64,000 nucleotides of DNA from Kryptolebias marmoratus (GCF_001649575.2 NC_051452.1:14350942-14414941); one strand, 5' to 3'; shown: positions 50,010 to 63,689, counted from the first letter of the stretch. Numbers and translations are program-made. The notes: a model not told the origin generated them from the sequence alone.

Positions 50010-53000
50010 TAAATTGAATTTTGGTAAAGTAATTATAAAGACACCGGTATGAAAAGAGTTGGATATTTTGTGACTAAAAAGTTCAGACAGGTTCATTAAT
50101 TCCCATTAATTACTTAGATTAAAGTATAGTTGCTTGTTTTTAATTATGTTTTAATTATAGTTAGAGGTTCATTTAAAGGTTTTCGTAGAAATTAAGGAGT
50201 TTTATTTAGAGCTGTAAGTTCCTTTAATCATCATCTAAAGTGCAGCGAGTTCATTTAAAGATTGAGGTTCCCCACCTGTGCATGTACAAAGTTCTGTCTA
50301 AGCCGTTCATTGATTCAGCTGTTTGACTGGACAGTTGCTCTGCCGACGTGCTCTTCAGCCCAGCAGTCTGTTTTTTTGCTTCTACAGCACCTCCCAGAGG
50401 ACAACAGTGTGAAGAGCTGGTGTCTGACAAGTCTTCAGGGAGTTTTCAAGCTCTTTCCCTGCATCTACTGTTAGCCGGAAAAAAGCTCTTGGGATCTGAA
50501 ACGTTTCCTCACTAACAAGGTGCAGGAAGTTTATATGAAGTTCATTCACACATTTGATCCAATAAAGGTCTTTCTTTGAGAATCCAAAGTGGCATGGATG
50601 TTTGCTGGTGTTTTTGTGGCCTTTGCTCAGACTTGCTCCCATTTGTTCTGCCTGTGTTTTCACACAAACTATGGAGGGATAGAGCTCATTTCATCTCCAA
50701 CAACATGCTGTCAGATTTTTGTCTGCAACATGTAAAATTTGTTTGTCTACACATTTTAATCCCAGAGACTCTGAGGCATTCTTTCTTCTGAATGGGATGG
50801 GATTCTTGTTAAATCTCACCTCCACAGATGGAAATTCTTCAGTCAAAAACTTCATTTTCTTTAGTTTGTGAAGGAGAAAGAACTCTGTGGAACTCCACTT
50901 TCTTCTTCCCACAATAAGAAGCTTTAAAAACTGGGAATATCTGCACTTTGTTTCCTGCTTCTCTGAGAATGTCTTGATTTTGGATTTCCTGGATTTGATG
51001 TCCCTTCTTGAAGACGGTCCTCCTGTGGACTTCAGTCCTGTGTTTGTGTCCAATAAGAAGCCTGACATGTCCACACTTTGACTCTCTAAAACACACCAAG
51101 AGTTTCATCTTTTTGAAACAAAACTTTCTATTATCAGACTAAAAAACATTTCTGCTTCAACTGAAGGACTTAAAGTTGTGTCCATGTTTTCCAGAGTTTG
51201 TCTGATGGCTTCGATTGAGTATCTGAGGAGAGAAGCTCAGCTGGATCAGTCAGCTCCATTTCTAATCCATCACTTCTTCTTTGGATTTCTGTCTCCGTGG
51301 ACTTCATTCCATTTCTCAGCCGTCTGCAGCATCACGGCCTCAAAAAGCATTTTAGGTGAAAACAGCAGCAAACTTTGCAGAAGAGCTTCATTTTCATTGA
51401 TAATCCTCCATTTTCCAACTTTCAGGATCTCTTTGCATCGTCTGAAGCGATCAGAGGAGATGAAAGAAGCAAACATTGGAACAAAGTGGAGAAGTTTAAA
51501 AAGCAGCTCTGTTTTCAAATGACTGAGACAAAGAATCAGCTGCAGGGATTTCTATTTCCAATACAAACTGTTTTCTCTCAGCTCAGATGATGGAGAAGTC
51601 TTCAAGAGTCTCTTCTTGATTGTTATCACCTGCAGCTAAAAGGTCAATGGGCAAGTAGGTTTTATTTCACTGTGTTTGCATGTTTATTCGTCTTTTATCA
51701 AATAATCTCATGAAACACTTGATAGTTTTCAATGAAACTCAAAATGTAATCATTGTATGCACATCTACACCTTATTCACTTTTGGACTGAATCCAATTCA
51801 AGATGGCCACCACAGCTATTCAAACTTAGCCATTACAAATGACTTGACTCAGTCAATTTTACAGATATTGAGCTAAATCTAGGTTTGTTAGTAGCTGAGA
51901 GTCATCCCTTACTTATGTGTTCAGAGCTAAATGATTGTACAAAATTTGTTAGTAAAACCTTCCCTCTAATAGAATCAACTATGTCTGTCTGTTAGTAAAA
52001 TACCTCATGACTGGAAGGATTTTAATTAAAATGTAATCATTGTGTGAACATCTACAACTGATTATTTTTTGTTGCCAAACCAATTAGGAGTGAAATTGCC
52101 AGTAATATTAGAAAACACAAATATTGCCATAGCTCATTCAGTTTTACAGAAATTGAACTAAAATTTGCTCTTGTATTAGCTAAGACTAATTCACAGCACA
52201 TACTCTGAGAACTACACGTCTTCACCTAAAACTTTGGCATAAACTGTTGTTGTTATCCCTGTTTATTTTTTTTGCAAAATATCTAATGCAACTCTGAACA
52301 GATTTGAATAAAACTCTTAAAAAGTAATTACTGGATTTATGTCAATAATTGATTAACCATTGGAGTCAACCCAAGTTAAAAGAAACAGCACAACTACTCG
52401 ACATCAGCCAACACAAAAATGTCTCTAACTTCATCAGATTTACTAATATTGAGCTGAAGCTTAATGTGGTAGTAGGTCAAAATGATCCTCAACACATACT
52501 CTGAGTGCTAAGATCCTGCAAAGCAGCATTTAAAAGGTTTGACCAAAACAGCTTTAGTTTTGTCCCCTCTCATCATAAGATGATTGTGGTCTAAAAACAG
52601 AGATGTGAAAGTGGGATTCAGAAGACAGCAGGGGAGTTTCCTCTTCCTCTAAACTTCCACCAGACATTCTCACAGCGTCACTTCCATCTGCAGCAAAGTG
52701 TCCACATGTCCCACATGAGACTAAAGGGTGTCTCCTTTAAGTCCAATGTTAAGGTAAAACTCTGCAGGCTGGATGTTTGAACCACTATCAGCCTGAAGCT
52801 GCAGCAGCTCACCACTTCCATTCATACAAGTGTCTCTGTTGCTCTGCAAGCTTTCTCCAAGTGGCCTGAAATCTGCAGAGGAGCTGAAATAGAAGGAAAA
52901 CTGAGCTGATCAGCATCAGATTTTACAAACTGTTCACATCTGAGGCTGAAAGGCTTTTACAGAGGAGCTTCTGGATTTCTCTTTTTATCCCTCAATAAAT

Positions 53001-55110
53001 AAAAAAAACACTGAGGCAGAAAAAACAACATTTTTGTCTTGTTCTGAGAAAAAAATGTGTCCCAGGGAACATTTTATGCTCTTTTCTCCATCTTCTTGTC
53101 TTTTGAACACATGAATTAAGTTTTGAATTTTGTTGTGGTTCCTAAAAGTAAATGATACTTTCTCACTGCAGGAACATCAGAACAACAAACTGTCAGCTAT
53201 TTGGAGTTCAGGACACGTTGGTCCTTATTTTAAAGATATATCTCAGATACTTCTCTTGTCTATAAAGACAGTAGAGTTGTTGTTTCTCTCTTAAATCAGA
53301 GCCGTGGACTCATGGTGGCTCTTCATGGAGCCACAGACCAACATTCTGGGACAGAACTGACAACCAAAAGCCAAAAAACACCAAGGACTCTTGTCTGACA
53401 GTTTCCATGGAGACCAAGTCTCTAAACTGCTGACATGCAGCTAAAAAAGTCAATTTAGTGGAAATCCCAAAAAGCTGTTGTGTTTGTGCTTCAGTTTTGT
53501 CCAGCTGCTCCTTCATGTAGATGTAATGGTGTCAGCCTTAGCAACGCTTCGATTTCCTCATCAGATTCTCTGACTTTTATCTCAGAAGAAACAAGGACAT
53601 GGATTCTTTTCCTACACTTTGTTTTCCTCAAGAATTTTTTTGCAGATTTATATTTTTTGCTTTTGTTCTCAGCCAATCAGATTTCAACATCAGTTATTTA
53701 CTTTATGTTTCTGACCCTCTACTGTTTTATGAGACAAATCAAATGATCACAGACTTTGTTTCAGCTGTAGCTTTTTATGTTAATATTGGAGCTCTGTGCA
53801 GAAATATGAGAGAATACTTGTAATAAACTTCTTTTAATCAGTAATACTGAAACTGTTTTACATCCAGATTGTTTTCTGGTTTGAACTCAAATGTCTTTGA
53901 CTGAGATCGTAGTCATTAAAATATCTCATTCTCATTCTCTCATGACTGAGAGAATAAGATCCTGAATACAAGTGGTTGAAATGAGCTTCCTTCAAAGGGT
54001 GGCCTGGCTCAGCCTTAGAGCTAAGGTGAGGAGCTCCATCGTCTGGGGGGAGCTCAGAGCAGCGTTCACAGATTCATAAGACTCCCAACGAGTCCACAAA
54101 CATAAAGAGCAACTTGTGGACTGCACTCAAAGCTGTGACACCCTGTGGGCTGGGGTGCTGGGGGTTGTGACTAATATTAGGATGGATGATATGACACCCC
54201 CCTACTTGAAATGTTGTGCTGTGTCACCTTAATGGCTGCAGGTGTGGCTCTGTGTAGTCTGCAGCAGACTTCAAGCAGACCTCAGTCCTAGTTTCTGAGT
54301 TTGAACGTCTCCGCTGGATTTTCTGCAAGATGAGCAGCGACTGCCAGTTCAAAGCCTACTGCTTCTGATACTGATCTGATTGGGATTATGATGCTGAAAT
54401 GGAGACATAAATGTTAGCAGGTTCTAACTAGAAAAACAGCATCTTCTTAATCACACATGATGCCAACATGTTCAGCCATCTTGTGCTTTCCTAATCAAAG
54501 AGCAGATATTGACTGATGCAGCTCTCAGTCAGCAAAATAATAATCAGAAATTCTTTTGACGATGGTTGAATTGTTTCAGGCCTTGTTCAAGTCCAAATGA
54601 GAGAAAAGACAAATATTTGGTGCTTTTCTTTATGATGTCTCTTTGTGAAGGGAATAATTGGAGCTTTGCTGAAACAAAACAAGTGCAGATGTCACCTTGA
54701 GCCATAGGTGTGGTTTGGCCTAGGAATTGGGGACTTTAGCCCCAAATGATTTTTGAATCGTCCCAGATCAAAAGGGATTTTAATTCTTTTAGTTCTCTAG
54801 ACTTTCTGAGGGTCTTTTAAAGTTTTTTCTTGAATCTTGGCTTCTTTTTGTCTTCAGTCCAATTTGCTTTTAAAATGAAAAAAGTGGAAATGTTGAGAGC
54901 TAAAGGAGAGTCAGGCATAAAACAATCAGAAGACAAACAGTATCTGAAAGTCACATCTTTAAAAGTCAGAAGAAAAAAAAATCTAGCAAACAGCTGAAAG
55001 AAGAGCTGAGAGTCACTTCATCCTTCAGCTGATCATCTGGATGTCCAGTTTTCAGCTGATAACTCTTTGGGAATCACCTAATTTGAGATAAAATTCTATT
55101 TTTTGTCAAA
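50010..55110. other. Intergenic region between genes B and C
   Basis: No gene I can support. Weak ORFs at 50691-51074 (minus), 51178-51522 (plus) and 53480-53746 (plus) have no recognised domains. The block 51370-51530 resembles 33170-33320 upstream of gene B. Confidence 0.4.
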
Positions 55111-55119
55111 CTCTGTTTT

Positions 55120-55330
55120 CTTTTCATGTATTTAACCATAAAAATTTGGAAAAGGAAAAATTCACTGATTGTCACACACCTGAGTGTGTGAAATTTGTTC
55201 TCCGCATTTGACCCATCCCCTGAAGGAGCAGTCCCATTTTTACAGTCTTTGGTATGACCCGGCCAGGGATTGAACCCACAACCCTCCAATTTCATGGCAG
55301 AAACTCTACCACTAGGCCACTGAGCTGGAA
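55120..55330 (-). mobile_element. tRNA-derived SINE
   Basis: The minus strand has GTGGCCTAGTGGTAGAG (box A), GTGGGTTCAATCCC (box B), and a body with GGATGGGTCAAATGCGGAGA and ACACTCAGGTGTGTGACAAT, characteristic of fish SINEs. Confidence 0.88.
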
Positions 55331-55339
55331 GAAGTTGTG

Positions 55340-56220
55340 TCTCTGGGACAGACTGCTGGGAAAAAAGATACTGAAGGTACCTGAGCTTCACAAAAGAAAG
55401 TTGATGTATGTTGGATTTTAGTGCAGTTGATGAATTGGAATCCTTTAAATTTTCTTCAGAAATGTCCTATTTAATATATATTATTCCTAAGTCCCTGCCG
55501 TCCTATTTGTTGACATTTTATAAGGTATTTGTCCAACAGCTCTACATTAATGCAGGCTGTTAAAGCAAAACCTGTAGATCTGACTCCTGTCTTCTTGTGG
55601 CATCTTTCTGGACTTCAACAGAGGAGCTTCTATATGCTGCAGCTACTGCTCACATGGAGAGGGTGGGGGGCTGTTACTTGTCCAACAGAGATAAGACACA
55701 GTCCTCTGACCTCTCCTATGACTCTGAGCTGCAGGTAAAGCTGTGGACCAAGCTGCTAGGTTGTGAGCCTTAAGGATGCCTGATGCATCCTGATGGGACC
55801 GTCACACTGAATAACTCCACAATCTCATCCATCATCAGGGGCACTGTATGAACTTTTTATTCATAAAGTCCAACTCTTTCATACAGGTGTCTTTGTAAAT
55901 AATTTACAAAAATTCAGTTCATTTTTATTTATATAGTAAGATGGATGTAAATCCCAGAAGGGTTCACTGGGGACCGGACCCCCTGAATTTTGAAAAAACA
56001 TAGATTGTCCCCTCCATTAAATCATTTGAGGAAACTATACTTTAAAGCATTATCACAAACAGAAAGCAAAACCACCATTTACTTTTGAAAGGCAACAATA
56101 TATTTATGCCTTTCAAAAAGTATGCCCCCTGTCATTGTCCTAACAGTGGTACAGTCCATCATGATTAGCACATAGGAGTGATGGAGATAGAATGATAGAA
56201 TGGATAAATACCTTCCAGTA
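55340..56220. other. Intergenic sequence
   Basis: Nothing recognised. Confidence 0.35.
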
Positions 56221-56235
56221 AGCCCAATTTCCAAG

Positions 56236-56305
56236 AGAGCTACATTAGTACAATGGTTAGAGTGCCTGCTCTCCATGTGGGAGACTTGTGTTTGACCTCC
56301 TTTCA
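56236..56305 (+). repeat. tRNA-like sequence, probably a SINE head or tRNA relic
   Basis: TAGTACAATGG fits box A, and GTGTTTGACCTCC is a degraded box B. TCTCCATGTGGGAGA could fold as a stem. The acceptor stem is not convincing. Confidence 0.4.
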
Positions 56306-56309
56306 CAGT

Positions 56310-58000
56310 TTAATGTTTTATTTTTCTGCTGCTAGCTTAAATGATTTACTTCCAGTGAGTAGCTATTTTGCAAAAAAAAAAAAAAAAATCATCAAGAAAT
56401 GACGTCACACATTTTATTTTTCCACTTCTCAATAAAATTAAACATTTGGAAGGAGACTGTATTTTCATCACCTCACAATTGAATCTTGTGTGTGAACGTC
56501 CAACTCTGCAGCATAAACAGTAGCTAACCACACAAACTGCTTAAAATGTTTTGTGAAAAAAAGATAGGATGGATTTCCTCCATAACTCATAAGAAATTGA
56601 AAGGCTGCCTGAGGACTGGAGCAGTGGATATGTCACAGCTTCAGTAGACATTGTTGACCTCACATTGGAAGCTTTTGTCTGTCAAATGGTAGACTGTTAA
56701 CATGTTTTAATGTGGGTATCTCCTTAACGCACCATTGTCTTTGACCGTTCAGTTTATATTTCTGCTTCCAGCATAAATAACTTACTTTCAGTAAGTAGCT
56801 ACTTTGTGCACAAAAACAATCTGGCCTATTAATTAAATCAGTGAAACAGACACCTCCCTCACGCACACACACACCAGGAACGGGAGTATTTTTAATTTCA
56901 GCGGTGTAAAATAAAACATACAACACAGGTACACATCTTTCTGGATTTCTGAATTGATTATATGTATTAATTTTAATACTTTAATACTCAAAATTAATAG
57001 AGATAAAACCCAGAAAAAAACTCATGTTAAACAATTCTAAAAACTATGAAACTGAAGAAGTGGTGTGTGCATTTATATTCACCACTTTTGCTTTAAAGCC
57101 CCTTTAAAGCCCAACCATTATGTTAAAGATCACCTACAAGTGGATATTATTTAAGTGCAGAAAGACATAAAACAGGCCTAAATCTTTAGAATGAGGAAAA
57201 CTACACCCATATTTGATGCACATTGACACTTACTCATCATTATTCTCCCTACAGAGAGAACACATTAAAAATCTTTAAAAATACTGTAGTTACACTAATT
57301 CGAATTTTCATTTACCCGTTTCCATTGCAACACTGATAGTCAGCAAATGCCTTGTTTTCCCTGTGGTCATGATGTAAATGTTTCCTTTTGGACTTTATTA
57401 TTGTGTGTGAATGCATGTCAGATGTTTAGTGACTTGATCCTATATGTTTTATGGTTTTATATTTTTTAAAACAGAATAAATGTGTCACGTGACCGGGTGA
57501 CCTGGAAGCAGAACCAAGCGCCATAATGAATTTAAAAAATAGCTCTTAGGGAGAAATGTTTCAAAACATTTAAACAATATAGAGAAATATGTTTGTCGCA
57601 TTTCTGCAACCAGTCTACCTTAGCTCAATGGTAATTAGTGTTTAAATTTCTTTTAATTTTACAACAGTATATTTGACTGTATCTTAAGTGTCCCCCCCAA
57701 AAAATGCTTGCAACAAATTTTCCTTTTTTACTGTTCCCCCAATAATGAACTGTAATTTTTCACCCTTGTACAGTAACAGTTCACAACAGAAAGTTTGGAA
57801 GGAGAAAAATCCCACTGACCATCAATAGGAACATTTCTCACACAAAGTAAAACATGATATTCTGCAAGATAGACATTTCAAAGTATCTGCTTCACTAAAT
57901 CCCAGCTGCTTGTTTCCACAGCCCGGCTCTATGTGAGACAGTAGAGCTGTTCTCAGATCAGTTCCCACTGCAGCACTGAGAGTCATCTCCACTTCTTCTG
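56310..58000. other. Intergenic sequence downstream of gene C
   Basis: 57780-58009 is the 3' UTR counterpart of gene B, but the AATAAA present in gene B is not conserved at the matching site. The rest is AT-rich. Confidence 0.4.
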
Positions 58001-58009
58001 ATTCCTCTG

Positions 58010-58191
58010 TCAGTCACTGCTGGATGAAGCTCTCCTCTCCTCTCCACCTCCCATAAACAGTCCAGTCAGAATTTCTCTGCGTACAAGCTGCTGCTGCTTC
58101 AGCCTCTGTGGATCATCAGGACACAGCTCATTTTCTCCCAGAAATGCACCATCATCTTCAGTGGCTCCTTCAGAACAGTCATCACCTACAT
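58010..58191 (-). CDS. Gene C terminal exon
   Basis: Acceptor GTCTACAG; frame [20 protein letters not shown] to [13 protein letters not shown], stop at 58010-58012. The in-frame alternative acceptor used to explain A and B is absent here (GTAG then GTGATGA), so its join to the phase-2 LRR exon is unresolved. Confidence 0.65.
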
Positions 58192-60723
58192 CTGTAGACA
58201 GAAGAAGCAACAGAAGTAATAAATGAGTCTTTCAGAGACTCTTCCTCATCAGTCAGTAAAACAGCAGGGACTTTGGTCCTCTTCACAGCAGCTGTGCAGT
58301 AAAACCAGCTTCCTTTCAGATCTCATCCTAACCTATTGGAGGGCAATGGTCAAAAACCTGCAGAGCCTTTAACTATCAAGTTTGTTTCCTCTGCAGATTT
58401 GACTCAAGTTCATGGTGACTGTCCTGTGACTAATATTGGATAAAATCCTTGGGTCCTTTCCAAGTTCTGTCAGATCTCTAAGGCAGTTGAAACAATCCTG
58501 AACACTTCATTACTGCAAAGATACAGTAGTGATGGATGTACTGCTGTTCCATACTGCATTTAAAAAGACTGTGTATTAATGAACGTTTCACCTTTTCCTG
58601 AAAAATCAGCTGCTGAACTCAGAGGGCAGAACCTGCTGACTTAACTCCAGCAGATTTTTTTTTGTAGAAGGACCACTCATGGTTACAAATGGGTTTCTTT
58701 TGTTGTTTTTCTATCCAATCATGAAGCCAGTTCCTGTTCTCCTCTCATAGATTCATTCAGAAGTACAGTTATTAAGAAGTTGCAGGTTTACAGGAAACAG
58801 GATCTTTGCTTTGATAAAAACTAGGTTTAGTCAAGTTCTGCTGAAAACAGAAGAGATGACTCCAACGTTCGACTTACAACAAAATCCGCAGACTGTAATT
58901 TGGGTTCTTCACAAGATCCAACAGCTGCTGAACATCTGACTTCTTTAAGTTGTTCTCATCCAGGTCCAGATGTCTCAGATGGGAGGGGTTGGACTTCAGA
59001 GCTGAGCCCAGAGAAGAACAGCTGATCCCTGACAAACCACATTCCTTCAGTCTAAATAAAGAATAAAACATGTAAGTTTCGAAAATCAAACAAGACTTCT
59101 AAAGATTTTGAACTCTGAAAAACATTGAACCAACTGAAAGCTGCTTTACCTTTTAAAAACTAATCTATTTTAATTATTGTGTCATGAATTCAAGTATTTT
59201 TGAGTTTGTTTTTGGATTTGGTTCTTGGGTTATGTTTTCTTTTCATTTTCTTTTGTTTTTTATTTATTTTGTTTCTTGTGTCTTTGTTTCCTGTCATCAC
59301 TGACTTCTCCTCTGTTTAGTTCTTGTCTTCCTGCCACGCCCATCTTCCTAATTGTAATCACTCACCTGTGCTCACTTCCCCTGATTACCCCTGTCTTTAA
59401 AATCTGGTCGCCTTCTGTATTTCCTCACTGGTTTATTCATCCTGTTTGTCTTGTCTTGTCTTGTCTTGTCTTGTCTTGTCTTGTCTTGTCTTGTCTTGTC
59501 TTGTCTTGTCTTGTCTTGTCTTGTCTTGTCTTGTCTTGTCAAAAAATCTTCTCAGGGTTATTTAAAGTGCTTTCATGCCAAAGTCTTAAGGTAAGATCAT
59601 ATGATGAGAAAAGATTGTATTGCATTGTACATTTGGTCAAATCTTAAGAATAATAATATCCACAATCTGATGCAGTATCTCATGTGATCTGTCAGCACTC
59701 AGAATGTCTTGAGGATGACTCTAAGCTACTACCACACCAAGTTTAGCTTGATATTTGTTAAATAAGTATTTTGTTTTCTAAGGTCAGGTGGCCATCTTGA
59801 ATTGGGTTTAGTCGAAAATGCCTTTTAATTAAGATAATTATTACGCATTCCTTTAGATATTCAGTTAGTTTCTCTGGAGGAGGGTGTGGGTGTTTGGGTG
59901 GGGAGGATGGCTCAATATTCACTAGTTTAGCTCTTCTCAAGAACAACACTTAGTCTGGATCAGACTTTTTACAAACATTGGACCCTCTTCAAAACACAGT
60001 TTGGATTTTCTGACATCTATTTTCTTATCACGTTTGAGCATCAAAACCATATTTTTAAACTTTTACAAATATAGATTTCATAAATCACAAACTGTTTTTC
60101 ATGTATTTGTAATTGGTGTACAATATTTTACAATACACTAATATCTTAAATCTGTCTAACGGTTCTTTAGATATTTTGCTAACAGACAAACAGGGTTGAT
60201 TCCAACAGTTAATGCCACTGTTTTAAGCAGAGGTGTTGCACATGTAAAGTGCTCAACTTACACTGTTCAACTACTACCATATCAGATTTTAGCTCTTAAT
60301 CTGTAAAATTTATTGAGGTATTGCAATATTCTCGTTGGCTAATTTAGATACTTGTGGTGGCCCTTTTTAATCAGGCTGACCCCAGAAGTTTATTAGTTGT
60401 AGATATCAAACCACTGATTATTTTTTGAGACTTTTATTAAAGTATGTTAAGAGATTCGTGAGAGTTTGCTAAAGGTTCAGACAAAAGAACACAAACACAT
60501 ATATACACACACATAGGCTAAAACATTATCATGCCAAAACATGTCTGACCTCTGATACTCCACTCTACATCGTGGATTTTCCAGAAAACTACACAACTTC
60601 TTCACTCCCGAATCTTGCAGGTTGTTGTTACTCAGGTCCAGTGTTCTCAGGTGGGAGGGGTTGTACATCAAAGCTGAGACCAGAGAAAAACAGCTGATCT
60701 CTGACAAATTGCAGTACCACAGT
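58010..60723 (-). CDS. NLRC3-like gene C, 3' end only
   Basis: Two 174-nt LRR exons (60723-60550 and 59051-58878) and a terminal exon (58191-58010) are in the same order and type as the last exons of genes A and B. All reading frames are open. The upstream LRR exons and the FISNA-NACHT exon are not in 60724-64000. They either lie beyond the window or were lost; gene A has 2.8 kb and gene B 5 kb between NACHT and LRR. Tail-to-tail with gene B. Confidence 0.75.
58878..59051 (-). CDS. Gene C last LRR exon
   Basis: 174 nt, acceptor TTATTTAG, donor GTT/GTAAGT. Reads [20 protein letters not shown] and [20 protein letters not shown]. Confidence 0.87.
59190..59446 (+). repeat. Dispersed repeat, copy in gene C intron
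   Basis: GTCATGAATTCAAGTATTTT followed by T-rich sequence and CTCACCTGTGCTCACTTCCC. Related sequence starts near 62006 (plus) and lies inverted near 63100-63460. Family not assigned. Confidence 0.45.
59447..59540. repeat. (TTGTC)n pentanucleotide microsatellite
   Basis: About 19 perfect units directly following the dispersed repeat. Confidence 0.98.
59560..60470. other. Gene C intron sequence
   Basis: AT-rich; holds short stretches like those in gene A and B introns; no gene. Confidence 0.4.
60550..60723 (-). CDS. Gene C LRR exon (middle type)
   Basis: 174 nt, acceptor TTTATTCAG, donor GAG/GTCAGA. Reads [20 protein letters not shown] and [20 protein letters not shown]. Slightly more diverged than the A and B exons. 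Confidence 0.87.
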
Positions 60724-62090
60724 CTGAATAAAGAATAAAACATGTAAGTTTAGAAAACAAAACTCTGATCTCTGAAAAACAATGATCCAACTGAAAGCTG
60801 TTTTAACTTGTTTCAAACTAAACTATTTGAATTATTGAAGTTTAATCAGTAATAATAAATAACAACTGTTAGTTTCAGCTCTGCTTTTATTGTGAAAATG
60901 ATGACTTCCAAGTGTGTCAGAGTTTCCAAGTAAATGAGCCAATGTTTAATATTTGATGTTGAATTAAAGCCCAGAAGAAGAAAGCAGAGTTTCTCCTGAA
61001 GCTCCTCAGTGTGGATCAGTATAATATCAGCCTTATGTCGGCACTTTAGTGTCACCACAACTTTTACATCAGATTTATCTCAGCACAGAACTAAATAAAG
61101 GCCCAGCAGTCCTTGAAGGAATGCATATTACCCGCCACCTTTCATGTCAGAGTTTTAGACTGAGATCATTTTATATTGAGAAATGATTGAGTTGTAGCTC
61201 TTTTGGTGAACCTTAAAACTGACATTTTGTACAATTTTTAACTCAATTGTTCTAAAGTTTAATTAGATTGACCCAATTTTGTGTTGGCTGAGGTTCAATA
61301 ATTGTGGCAGTGATCTCAATCAGGTTACCAACAATTTAATCAGTTGTAGGGGTACATCCATTGATTAATTTCTTAGTCTCATTAAGTCTTTGTTCATTGA
61401 TTCACAAGGAATTTTGATAACAGTACAGACAAACAAATACATAAAGCTACCAGACGTTATCAGCAAAACAAGAATGCAGCAAATATCTAGAACAAAACAA
61501 AATAATCTTATCAGTGTAGAAGAAAAGCTCTTATTGGCTGTGATTTAATTAAACATGGAGCAAATCCATAATTTTTCTGAAACAAACAAAAAAAATCTCT
61601 CTCATTGGAGACAAGAGGACTGCAGAAAAATGGAAGTTGGCTTATAATTCCACATGTTAGGTAAATGGCTCTTTCACACAATTTGGACCATCTTAGATCA
61701 ACTCTGATTCAAAATCTAAAATACATTTACTTGGTATTCCTGATCTAAATTATTTAACATTGAATACAAATACACTAAACATCCGTCAGTTGCTACCTTA
61801 TTGTGACAGAGGTTTGTGTGCCTGAATGAACCTGGGAGCTATGCTGTCAGGGGCAGTTGCCCCCAGTAGGGTCTCCTAAAGCAGGTTGGTCTTAGGTGAT
61901 AGAAGATTCAAAAACATATGTGTAGAGGCAAATGAGTAATACATTAGTTAATTAATTATGTACTCATTTGGGGTACCACCAATCCAGTGGAAAACACAAA
62001 TTACTGTCATGGGTTTAAGTATTCTTGAGTTTATTTTGGTTTAGTTTTTTTGTTTTGTGTTTGTATAATTCTGTGTTTTGTTTTGTTTGT
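60724..62090. other. Gene C upstream intron sequence
   Basis: 60724-61150 matches the intron segment that precedes LRR exons in genes A and B (for example GTGGATCAGTATAATATCAG). No further LRR exon found. Confidence 0.45.
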
Positions 62091-62099
62091 TTTTCTTGT

Positions 62100-62960
62100 T
62101 CATCTTGTGCTGAGTGGATTGCCCAGGGCAGCTGCAGCTACAATGTAGCTTACCACCATCAGTGTGTGAGGACGAATGGGTAAATCAGACCCTCCAGGAT
62201 TTCGCGATGTTGCGATCACAACTATTAATGCAAAATCAAGCAAACCCTGCAACTTTTTGCAACTTTGCCCAAAACACCACAACTTTCCCGCAACTTTAAC
62301 CCAATATTGATTGTTTCTAAAGTGATTTGCCACCGTTTCTGCAGTCTAGTGTCTTCTTTGTGGGTTTGTGTAGTGTGGAATACTAAATAACTCACGAAGA
62401 AGACATGCAACGTCACATCCTGTTAACATCAGAATGCTGGGAGCATGCAGGAGCAGTGACCGAAGCGAAAATGTGCGCTAATGCTTCTTATTTGCCCACA
62501 AAGATTTCAGCAAAGGGCCACACAATCCACGCCACAATGGGGGGGGAGAGCTGCAGACGAGGGACAATCCAGAAATGGTCATGAATGTCAGTTTATAAGC
62601 TATCAAGGTTCTCAAATAAAGCACCTTTTGAGAATGTCAATGTTTGTTGGTTATTATCTTACAAAACTAGTAAGTATTTTTGGTTTATATATTAAAAGTT
62701 ATAGTTTTTTTTATTGATTTTAGTTTTTTTAAAAAATCAACTTTTCATCAGAACTTTTAGGAAAATGCCCCGCGAAATCAGGCATTTTAGCCCGCAACAA
62801 TCACAAAAAATGCCCTTGAAATCCTGGAGGGACTGGTGAATGACAGTTTGTAGTGTAAAGCACTTTACAAAGGACCAAAGGACATGAGTCTCCAGAGACA
62901 CCGTCAGTCAGTGGCAATGGGTTAGAGATGGGTTACCATCCGAAGGCTGCTGGGTGGTCA
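62100..62960 (-). repeat. Dispersed fish repeat, copy 2, split by a hAT element
   Basis: CAATGTAGCTTACCACCATC near 62140 mirrors 11490-11515. The repeat resumes at 62836 (GTGAATGACAGTTTGTAGTG, then AAAGCACTTTACAAAGG). Confidence 0.6.
62186..62835 (+). mobile_element. 650-bp non-autonomous hAT element
   Basis: Starts CAGACCCTCCAGGATTTC and ends GAAATCCTGGAGGGACTG, inverted CAG...CTG termini. Its last ~260 bp match 17106-17365. Flanks carry an imperfect GTAAAT/GTGAAT duplication. It interrupts the repeat at 62100-62960. Confidence 0.8.
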
Positions 62961-63039
62961 TGAGACGGGAATGGCTGGAAGTATTCGGATCTCAAAGAGT
63001 TACACGGGAGCCAGAGCTTATCTGAAAATTCTGATTAAC

Positions 63040-63460
63040 GTCATTTTTATCAGGTTGGGTGGAGAAGGAGGCGAACCCAGACCGCAGATTCATGTTGAAA
63101 AAAGGAAAGTAGTTTATTAAACTAAAAGATAAACAAAACAAAGTGCTGATGTGGCAGCAAAAACTAAACATAACAAAATCTAAAAACAAGGTGGGAACAA
63201 GACAACCAAGACACGACTGGGCAAACACCATGAGCAGAACGTAACAGACCATAAATAAAGAGAAATGATCCAGTGGAAAAGTGGAGAGAGTGACTGGGTT
63301 TTAAACACATGGGGAAATCAAGAAAAGTGGGCACAGCTGAGTGATAATCATTGCAGGCAGGACCAGGACACAAAAACAGAACATACAAAGACAAAGCATG
63401 AAACAAGGGTCAAAAGAAAATCAAAAACAAAAAACAACACCCCAAATCCTGACACTTTTA
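63040..63460 (-). repeat. Dispersed repeat (inverted copy)
   Basis: Inverted relative of the block at 59190: on minus, GTCAGGATTTGGGG and T-rich sequence, then CAGCTGTGCCCACTT. Unclassified retroelement-like repeat. Confidence 0.4.
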
Positions 63461-63689
63461 TAACTTTTCCTAATTTTAAGTCAGTTTTCTCACTGCCAAA
63501 ATACCCTTAAAAAAACTTTTTCTAGCTATGGGAAATTTGGCTTGAAAAAAAAATCTAATGAAGGCAGCAAACACGTAGAAATGCACTAAAGTAAACACAA
63601 GTAAAGGAAACGGAAACAGAAACAAAAGAGTAAATTAAGTTCTGCCAGGACATTTAAACCTTTAAGGTGGGTGTGAACCAACTCTGGAG

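Noticed and set aside
50691..51108. Two overlapping minus-strand ORFs
   Set aside because: No recognisable domain, no splice or promoter context, and no second copy to show constraint.
56236..56305. Functional tRNA gene
   Set aside because: Box B is degraded and no acceptor stem closes; a SINE head or relic is more likely.
59225..59647. 140-codon ORF
   Set aside because: Composed of a T-rich repeat and the (TTGTC)n tract.
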